Source: Gnetum montanum (lineage: Eukaryota; Streptophyta; Gnetopsida; Gnetales; Gnetaceae). Taken from it: a stretch of 64,000 nucleotides of DNA. The stretch lies in NCBI GenBank assembly GCA_015680685.1, contig MNCI01027444.1:131000-194999 (forward strand). Reading direction: 5' to 3'. A program made the translations under genes and the position numbers. The notes beneath the pieces were generated by a model, which was not told where the DNA came from, searched no databases, and worked only from the letters and a program-made list of their open reading frames with translations. Every line of letters begins with the position of its first letter. Positions within the stretch are counted from its first letter, which is position 1. This document shows positions 56,230-64,000 of the stretch, in pieces.

Positions 56230-57070
56230 TGATGAGTCATGATCATTAGACTACATTGACGTGATCCCATCAACACATACGCATTAACATGATCTCATTG
56301 ACACATGGTTTGATGTGTCAATGCAGTGTCATGTCTTACCTATAAATGTGTGCTCACACACTACACTTATGACATCTGATCATTAGTTTCTAGCTAAAAT
56401 CTTGCTATTTTATCTTCCTAGAGTTAGAATATTTTCTAAGTACCCAGATTAGGAGTTGAGAAGTGTACAGATCTTTATTCAAGCACTTATGTACCTGAAC
56501 ACCTAAGTGTGAACGATAATAAAGATGAGCTTTCTTAATAAACCTTGCAACACTTAGACTTAGCTTAATGTTTACCTCATGCATTTATTATTCATGCAAT
56601 TTAAATTACTACATTTAAGTAATTAATTCATAGTGATTAAGTAATGCACATAAGTATGACCACTTTGAGCATATGTAAAGCTTGGTAATCCTAGTAGCGC
56701 TTATGCTTGGTAACCTAGTAGCATGGCAACGTGTTCAAGATGTGTATAGAAAGTAGTAATGGATGCTTATGTTAAGATTAGCTAAGCATTAGTTAGTTAT
56801 TAGATTAATTAAACATTTAATTACTTTATTTTTGGAACTTAGGTGAATTAAATAAAAAACTTGAAATGATAAAAATCATATGCCTCAGTTACACTTAACC
56901 ATATCTTTGTAATTTATAAGATAAACTAAGATGACAATGATCACATCTATTAGATTCACTACCTAGCTCCAATTTACATAGAGAGCTAAAGTCTATGAAA
57001 CTTAATATGATCATTTAGTGAACGCTAGTGATTCATATGGTTGGGCATAGGGACTGCTCATTGATCATCA
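56230..57070 (+). repeat. 5' LTR of element E
   Basis: It begins TGATGAGTCATGATCATTAG and ends GCTCATTGATCATCA. U3 carries CATCAACACATACGCATTAAC and ATGATCTCATTGACAC words. TATAAATG is at 56341-56348. R-U5 text (CAGATCTTTATTCAAGCAC) matches the fragment at 13571. Confidence 0.8.
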
Positions 57071-57092
57071 TTGACACTGTTGCTAGGGATTT
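57071..57092 (+). other. Primer binding site of element E
   Basis: TTGACACTGTTGCTAGGGAT follows the LTR directly, a transition-decayed form of the gypsy PBS seen in B and C. Confidence 0.7.
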
Positions 57093-57220
57093 TAGTTAGC
57101 TATGTGCACTACCTAGGAGTTATTGAAATTATATAACAACATTGTAACTAATCCTAAAGTCAATATCATTAAGAAAAATAATAATAACAACAAAAGTACA
57201 TTTTTTTCTTCTCATATAAT

Positions 57221-58560
57221 ATGGCTTATTCTCATAGGGGATATTCTTCATCACTATACAAAGATGGTTCCAATCAACAAATGTGTGAAGGCCCAAAACC
57301 ACATGTGCCCCAACAATGCAAAGTGGTCTATACTCATTAAATGAGTATGTTTGAAACTTCACCTTCATCTTGCACCAAGATGAATAGATGCGATGCAGGA
57401 ACATGAAGGGCAACATTGTGTTACCACCTAATCAATCCATTTCTACAATGCTGCTTTACAATCATGAAATTAGGCATCATAGGGCTCAATGTTGAATATG
57501 TTGTGCAAAACTATCAGGATTATCATCCCACTGAGGCACAATGGAAGAAAGATAGGCAACAGGAGGCTCACTATGAGGCATTAAAGGGAAAATAGTTTGC
57601 AAACTCTTTGTTCCTACCCAAGGGAGACTTTCTAAAATAGGAGTCCAAAGGTTAATTGAGCAAGTGATGAAAGAAGAAGGAGAGTTAAGAAAAAGAAAAA
57701 TTATAGAATAGTATAACTGGAACCCTTCCATTCACAAAAGGGAGGTCCAACTTTGTGATAATGAGGAGGAGGCATCACCTAATGAAGTGGTGCAACATAA
57801 AACCTTGTTAATACAAAAATCTATTTTTGACATATTGGTCAAGGTAGAAAAAATATGGAACTCTTTAGATGAGAAGTTAAAAAATGCCCTTATAATTGCT
57901 TAAGAGTTTAAAGAGTAAGGTAGTGGTCATGACTAAAGGAGAATGAAGGAAGCTAAATGTGCCCATCAAAGGGGTAAGGGCAAAGTTGTTGTCATTGAAT
58001 GGGTTGTGGATTTCGAGACAGATGATGATGACGGGTGTGACATCTACAACTACAAACATCCTAAGGGATGTTGCTTAATTATGTCACACTTTTAGGAATC
58101 TGTAGTGTATGTGCTAAATCCTAAATTGGCAAAAAGGTAAGTACCTAGGAGGTTGCCTTATCCTCAAGGTAACTACTAGTAGTTCCACCAATAAGATTAT
58201 TATCCAAGTGGAGCTCCACCTGAATCTCATGAGTAGTACTAGTAGTGGTAGCATCCACAGTCATGGGGAATGCCACCACCAAGGTATTAGTACCCTTACT
58301 CTCAACTAGATCCATATGGGTACTATATTCAATAGTCTCCATATGACTCTTCTATTCATGCCTCTTTCCAATACCAATATTACCCTCCTAAGTACTATAG
58401 AGAAAAATCTCTAAGAGGGAAGTCCACATTTCCATATTACCCTCCTCATCCTTCTACACTTGTACCTCCACCCTCAACTTTATTTCCATCCACTCCATCC
58501 ATGCAAGGTGAAATTCTAGCCTAGCCATAGCAAAGAAACACTATAAGAGCTATTAACTTA
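57221..58560 (+). pseudogene. gag: Gag of element E, core deleted
   Basis: The ATG at 57221 gives MAYSHRGYSSSLYKDGSNQQ. The normal gag core (…NFPKF..GYD) is not recognisable, so it seems deleted. The C-terminal half is clear: HYEALKGKIVCKLFVPTQGRLSK, LIEQVMKEEGELRKRK, VEKIWNSLDEKLKNAL, the knuckle CDIYNYKHPKGCC (about 58040) and a proline/tyrosine-rich tail to about 58560. Several stops break the frame. Confidence 0.65.
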
Positions 58561-58699
58561 TAGTCAACTTCCCTGCCAAGTGATTCAAAGAATAAACCTT
58601 GAAAAAGACCTTTCTTCTAATCCAACAGTCCTACTAAGCCCTCAAAAATACCCATCACTAATGATAATATTTATTCTTCATCCTTTACAATAACATTTG

Positions 58700-59290
58700 A
58701 GATCCCTTCAAACCAAATGCCTTACAAAGTGCATACTATAATATTTATCCATGTGATTATAGATTGGATAAAGGTTGGTCATCTTCCTTGGAAAATATAT
58801 GATTCTTGAAGTCCTCTTATTTACTTTCAAATTGCTAGGAATAAGCCTTACAAGGCTCTTCTAAACTCAAGTTTTGGTGTTAATTTGATTTCACGTGAAA
58901 TGTACAAAGCTTGGAACCTGCCTCCTCTCAAGAAGAAGAACATTCATCTTAAGTTAGCAGATCAATCCATCACCATTCCCTTGAGATTAATGAAGGAGAT
59001 TGTGACCATAATCTATGGGAGGTCCTATCCTGCTAACTTCTTGGTGATTTGAGTAGAAAATTGTAAGGGGGACTTCCCAATCATCATGGGAAGGGCTTGG
59101 CTAAGTACAATAGATGCACAGTTGGGAATCAAAGACCTATTTATGGAAATTTGCAAGGAAAATAATTTTGGAAATATTGAGAGGAAGCACATTCCATGCA
59201 TCATGTGCAATGACACAAGGTATCACTATGTGCAGAAATTATGGACAATGAAAGTACAAAAATTACAACATTCAAACATTGTGTAGATGT
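58700..59290 (+). pseudogene. Protease region of element E
   Basis: Text includes KALLNSSFGVNLISREMYKAWNLPPLKKKNIHLKLADQS and the segment IMGRAWLSTIDAQLGIKDLFMEI (59086-59160), typical of the retropepsin and following region of Athila elements. The catalytic DxG triplet reads L-N-S here, so it would not be active. Confidence 0.65.
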
Positions 59291-60411
59291 TATAGAAATC
59301 CAAAAGGTGCCTATATGCAATAGCCACAAAATATGAGGACATCTAGTTGCTAATAGCTAAATCTAAAAGTAGCTCAACTTTGCACATGGAATAAACTAAG
59401 AGCTTAACAAGTGCCTACATTGAAGGCATGGATGAGATGAAGCAAATCCATTACCAACTCTCCAATGAACCTGATGAAACCAATTGGGAAGAGTTGAAAA
59501 TCCCTAACAACTTCAAACATGAGCCCTTGTAGCCTTCTAATACCTTATCCTAGGCATCTTCCAACAAAACATTAGTAGAAAAGTGGAAGACTTCATGGAT
59601 GACTTCTCCACCTATGGGGCTACATTTGAGCAAGCCTTAGACCATCTTGAGTAAGTGTTGAAAAGGTGTGTGGAGACAAACCTTAGGCTCAACTAGTAGA
59701 AAATCCAATTGATGGTCAAGAAGACATTGTGTTAAGGCACAAATTATCATAGAAAGGAGTTGAGGTGGACCTTGAAAAAATAAGGATCATCTAAGAAAAT
59801 ACTAGACAACTTGAGATTGTCAGAGATGTGATCATTCCTTGGTCACACTAGCTACTATTGGTAATTAATTGAGAATTTATGTAACATCACAAAATGGTTG
59901 GTGGAGATGACAAAGAATAATGATCTATTTTTCTAGATTAAGGAATGTGAATGTACATTCTAGAAACTTAAGAAAAAGCTCATAGAAACTCCAATTCTAT
60001 GAGCACTTGATTGAGCTATATCCTTTTAGCTCATGAAAAACACATCTAATTATGCCTTGGGAGCCATGCTCATGTAGTTGAATGGTTAGAAATGTCCTTA
60101 CTACATCCATTGTGTGATTAGAAGCATTATTGATACACAAGAAAACTCCACCACAATGGAGAAAGAATTAATGGTAGTGGTGTTTACCTTAAAAAAAATT
60201 TAGGTACTATGTGCTTAGGTACAAGGTGTTTGTGCACATGGACCACAATGCAATTAGGTTCCTAATGAATAAGCCAACAATGAATCCTCATGTTATACAT
60301 TGGATAGTGATCTTGCAGGAATTTGATCTAACAATGGTAGATCGAAAAGGGACTAAGAACATGGTTATTGACTACTTGTCTTGGTTAAGATGGGACAATA
60401 AAGAGGAGTAG
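59291..60411 (+). pseudogene. pol: RT remnant and RNase H of element E
   Basis: After the linker (SNEPDETNWEELKIP, about 59460) the text jumps to EDFMDDFSTYGATFEQALDHLE and VLKRCVETNLRLN near 59590. The RT fingers and palm start are therefore missing, and the catalytic box is FMDD. RNase H follows with NYALGAML, ENSTTMEKELMVVVFTLKK and, at 60211-60411, an open part ending DYLSWLRWDNKEE. The DHNAIRFLM and QEFDLTMVDRKGTKNMV blocks are typical of gypsy RNase H. Confidence 0.75.
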
Positions 60412-60639
60412 AGCCCACTTTTAGATTATTTTCTTAATGAACTCCACTTTGTTGCAGTCATTATTGAACAAGTTCCTACTGAAACCAACTAGTATGATGA
60501 CATTCTTACCTATCTTCTCACCCAAGAGATGCTACAGTAGTGGGACAATAGGAAGAAACAATAGTTTACTAGGAAAAAAACTTCATGGAAATCAATGATC
60601 TTTACAAGGTGTGGGTTGATGGCATAGTTTGATGGTGCA

Positions 60640-61782
60640 TATCTAATGATAACTAGCTATGCATTTTCCAAGATGCTCATGAGGGTCCTTGTGAGAGTTG
60701 CTATGCTAGGAGACGCAAGGCAATTAAGATCCTCATGGTAGGGTATTATTGGCCAATACTTTTCGGATGCTCACCACTTTGTCTACTTTTGTGAACACTG
60801 CCAATGTGATGGTGGAATGATTGCTCATATGGAGAACCCTCACTAGTGGATCTAACCATTGGATCCCTTTAACATATGGGACATCAATTTCATGGGTCCC
60901 ATCACTCCCATGTCAAATAGAAAGGTGTACATCATTATGGCTATTGACTATTGTATAAAATGGATAGAAGCTACAACCATCATCAATTGCACATATTCTA
61001 TGGCTTCTCAATTTATGTAACAAAATGTTGTAAACATGTTTGGGATGTCACGTGCACTTATTTTTGAAAATGAAACTTATTTTATAGGCACCACCTTTTG
61101 AAAGCTCAAGCAATGCTTAAGGGTTGAGCATAAACTAACAACACCCTACCACCCATAAGCTAATTGTTAAGCAAAAGTTATGAATAGGGACATCACAAAA
61201 ATACTAACAAGAACTATTAGTAAATATAGGAGGTATTGGAGTATAAAACTTAACGATGTCCTTTGGGCCTATCACTCCACTTGGAAACTTCCTATTAGCT
61301 ACTCTCCCTATGAGATTGTGTACAGAAAACTACTAACACATCCCATTCAAGTAGAACTTCACATACTTTCAACTACCTATGACCTTTTCCTTGACCTAAT
61401 TCTAGCACAGAAAGAAAGATTAATAAATCTCAACTTATTGGATGAAAATCAACTAGTAGCCTTTTCATCTAACAAAGTGAACAAGGCATTTAATAAATAG
61501 TGTCATGACAATAGAATCAAGAAAGTAAAATTCCAATCAAGAAAGAAGGTCATATATTGGAATCCTATGCACATGCCACAAAGAACTAAGTTCCAAATGC
61601 TATGGAAGGGATCTTGTATTATCTATGAAACCTTTCCTTTTTGGGCCATGTTAATTTACAAGCCTGATTGTCCAAACAAGAAGCTACAAGTTAACATGCA
61701 ACAACTCAAGCCTTTCCATGAACCCAAAAGAGCCAGTGACAACAACACCTCATTGAATGAACATGCACACTCAATTTTTTAA
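60640..61782 (+). pseudogene. Integrase of element E with altered catalytic residues
   Basis: The core shows FNIWDINFMGPITPMSNRKVYIIMAIDYCIKWIEA (first Asp present), LIFENETYF (second Asp replaced by Glu) and ANC-AKVMNRDI (catalytic Glu replaced by Lys). The C-terminal part continues with WAYHSTWKLPISYSPYEIVYRKLLTHPIQVE and LWKGSCIIYETFPFWAMLIY to the stop at 61782. The Athila-lineage word WxxDFMGP supports the element's placement. Stops interrupt it at several sites. Confidence 0.8.
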
Positions 61783-63230
61783 ATCTCCTCCTTCCAAATT
61801 AGTTGTGAGGAAGATGGCTATTCATGCTAGATTAAATAATGTGGCTCCTCAATTTTTCATCTTTTCTATTTTTCATCATTTTTATTTTACATCATTTTTA
61901 GTATATTTTCATTTTTCTTGAATATTTTATAATTTCTTATATATTTTCATTTATTTAGTTTGAATTTTCTAAGGTTTTTCTCATTTTTCTTTATTGCTAC
62001 CAAGATTAAGTGTAATTGTAGCTATTGACTGATGGTGGTTTGTACCATAATGTTATTTGATTACTAATGTTTGAATTCTATCTTTGAATTTTAGTGTTGA
62101 TAACTAAGACATTGTTTCTTTTTTATGATAAAAGATAATGAGGCCACGTCATCCACCCATCCACAAAACTATATGGTGTTCCCTTATTTTAAAAATATGT
62201 GGTCCCTTCTTAAATAAAATTTTTAATTAATTTGTGACCTTGGTAATTTCTAAACTTGTGAAGGATTAAATGGATAGAAAAAGGTGTGATTTCAAGGGGA
62301 TTTAACACTCTTTGTACTTGCCTACCCTCTTGGGTGCATGAATGTTTTCATGGATTTATAACTACTCTCTTATTGACCAATAATAAGAAGCAAAGTCTTT
62401 GTATGATGTGGGTCCCATTAAAAAAAGAAAAAAAAACAACAACAAACAAAATAAAAAAACAATAATGAAAACTCAAAGCACATCTATTAGAAAAAAATAA
62501 TGGGCTTCAAGCACTAGTTATGGGACTAGAAAGACATGTTACCCATGCTTGAAGATCCCCTGTAACTAAGGATAATCTCACTTCTTTCTTCTCTTTTCTT
62601 CCTTTTTAGGAACAATGATTGATCTATTGGAATATTCTTATGCCTTAGGAGCATAGACTAGTCTTATAATGTTAATGTGAAGTCATTAAAAGTGGTTGGT
62701 TTTAATTAAGACTAAGGATGGATGTTATTGGGTCGTATTAACCACAAAAGTCCATAAGGTACTTTATGTGACTATGCTATGGAACTCCATCCCACACTCT
62801 ACCTCATCTATCTATGCTTTTCATACCTCACCTCACTACCTCTTCTCATGTCTTAGTTTGATGTGTCCAAGTTCATAGATATTTTCTTTGGGGATTTGGT
62901 CCTTAACTAACTACAACCATTAGTCACCTATGGAGCCCATGGACTCCTTGGTATGAGGGCATGCAAGGGCATCAACGGCATGAGCCTGCTATGGGAAGGA
63001 TCCACTTGCATACCCCTTAGTTGGGCTAGTTAATTTCTTCATCTTTTAGGCATGTTTTCTTTCAAAACCTTCTACCTTCCGTGTTGATTACATCTAGTTG
63101 TGCACTTCTTCATGGAATTTTTCCAATAATTCTCCTATTAAATCTTCTTTTTTATGAATTATCTAGCTCTCCTCAAGCATTTCATCATGCTTTTGGCTTT
63201 TCTAGCTCTTTAAGAACTTTGATTTTATGT
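61783..63230 (+). other. Noncoding stretch of element E behind pol
   Basis: No ORF is supported. The stretch 62100-63100 matches A (15640-17040) and C (29460-28030 minus) in order, for example GAGGCCACGTCATCCACCC, ATGGGACTAGAAAGACATGT and GAAGGATCCACTTGCATA. T-rich at 61850-61990. Confidence 0.55.
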
Positions 63231-63269
63231 AAAAAATCATTTTTATTCTTATTGTTTATGATAAAAAAT

Positions 63270-63330
63270 TCTATCTTTTGGCCATATCAACATGATCTCA
63301 TCAACATTAGACAAAAGATCTATAAATAGC
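63270..63330 (+). promoter_or_regulatory. Internal LTR-like promoter of element E
   Basis: GGCCATATCAACATGATCTCATCAACATTAG followed by TATAAATA (63321-63328) repeats the word set of the element's own U3 (CATCAACAC, AACATGATCTCATTGACAC, then TATAAATG). It lies about 430 bases before an acceptor-like site and ATG, as in element B. Confidence 0.5.
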
Positions 63331-63759
63331 ATGACACTTTGCAAATTTTTTGTCATTTGCGTTCAAATGCAAGAGGATTTTTTGTAGTTTTTATAGCCCA
63401 GAACCTTTCCAAGCCCATAACTTTTAAGTCATTTGTCTAATTAACCCTATTCTTAAGTCCTGTAGCTATTGAAAGTGAGCTCTATGTCATGGGGCCCACA
63501 AACCTTAGGTTTTTAATAAATACTTTTTTTGAATTTTTTCTAACTCGCACAAGGTTTAACTAATGCAATAATATTAAATTCACGTGAATTAAACCTTTTC
63601 AATGAACTTTGCTAGACACTAAGGTGAAAGAATATTAACATAATCAAACTTACCATGATTACAACTTAGCCAAGTGTAACCAAACTGATTGAGATAAGGT
63701 ACTTAAGTGTTGCAAAGTTACACATCAAATGTGAATCCTTGATCATGTTGTAATTATAG
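63331..63759 (+). other. Leader and possible intron before the downstream ORF of E
   Basis: The leader phrase TTTGAATTTTTTCTAACTCGC matches TTTGAATTTTTTCTCTACGAC of element B at 21552. The stretch ends GATCATGTTGTAATTATAG directly before ATGG at 63760, as a splice acceptor would. The donor is not determined. Confidence 0.35.
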
Positions 63760-64000
63760 ATGGCACCAAGACCTAAGCATCCGCGGGAAGGAGGACCATC
63801 CTAACCAAGGGACAAGTGGTTCAAAACTAGAAGGAGCCAATAGCAAGAACAACCCCATGTGTAGGTAGCTGAAACTCATGCAACGGGACAAAAGTGGAAT
63901 CTATCTATTAGATTTACCAAGCTAAAACAAAGAAATCCCACTTGGATGAGGCACCAAGACCAAGGTCAAACCTTGAGGTTACTTTGATGGATGCTTACCT
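63760..64000 (+). pseudogene. Start of the downstream ORF of element E
   Basis: ATG at 63760 gives MAPRPKHPREGGPS, then stops (TAA, TAG, TAG, TGA) in an otherwise protein-like frame with SIRFTKLKQRNPTWMRHQDQ. It matches the place and basic character of MVLKRSQQKSPTQGG in element B. The rest lies beyond the window. Confidence 0.4.

Larger units (their letters stand above)
56230..64000 (+). mobile_element. Athila-like element E, continuing past the window end
   Basis: 5' LTR, PBS, gag, protease, partial RT, RNase H and integrase are followed by a noncoding stretch, an internal TATA segment and the beginning of a downstream ORF at 63760. It is the only member of the TGATGAG family in the window with a recognisable pol. 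It lies inside the RT of element D (left flank GCTCT at 56225-56229). Stops and deletions show it is inactive. Confidence 0.8.

Overview
The window looks like intergenic DNA from a seed plant with a very large, repeat-filled nuclear genome; a gymnosperm would fit, but that is inference. Almost all of it is decayed LTR retrotransposons nested in one another. I see no complete host gene. The only host-derived coding DNA is a GC-rich island at about 37.9-41.2 kb made of broken pieces of several unrelated plant genes.

Layout. 1-5060 (minus): the 5' part of a Ty3/Gypsy element (gag into protease, leader, putative PBS, LTR), cut by the window edge. Its LTR carries seven palindromic units. 5061-6843: unassigned, with degenerate repeats. 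6844-13483 (plus): a Tat-lineage Ty3/Gypsy element with RT, two RNases H, a dead integrase and a 3' LTR; gag and protease are missing. 13484-34029: several Athila-like elements whose LTRs begin TGATGAG and end CTCATCA. A complete one (B, 17082-25924, TSD CTAAG) sits inside an older relative (A, 14.9-17.08 kb plus 25.93-26.88 kb). Another relative (C, 26883-33587, minus) preserves the uninterrupted version of the same site. 34030-37900: AT-rich relic DNA with internal duplications and a rearranged LINE piece next to an N. 37905-41230: the gene-fragment mosaic. 41690-42790: a LINE ORF2 relic (minus). 42990-43489: a CACTA-like terminus. 44019-64000: Athila-like element D, interrupted by a gag-only copia-type element F (47066-53113), a Tat-family solo LTR G (53591-55446) and Athila-like element E (56230 past the window end).

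How the parts relate. B, C, D and E share a gag with a C-N-I-C-x-Y-x-H-P-K-G-x-C knuckle or its decayed forms, and a PBS resembling the common gypsy type TGGCGCCGTTGCCGGGGA. They also share a long noncoding stretch behind the coding region. In B and E a TATA-containing segment that repeats the element's own U3 motifs lies about 0.4-0.5 kb upstream of a splice-acceptor-like site and an ATG. In B that ATG opens a roughly 930-codon single-frame reading frame with a plant-transposon (env-like position) domain and a coiled-coil half, interrupted only by stop codons. Such elements could have used two promoters, one for gag and one for the downstream protein.

The most noteworthy observations are this internal LTR-like promoter with its long downstream ORF, the habit of each LTR family to carry its own array of short palindromes in U3, and the gene-fragment mosaic. 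Two single N bases fall exactly where the sequence order is wrong or sequence is missing, and probably mark closed assembly gaps.
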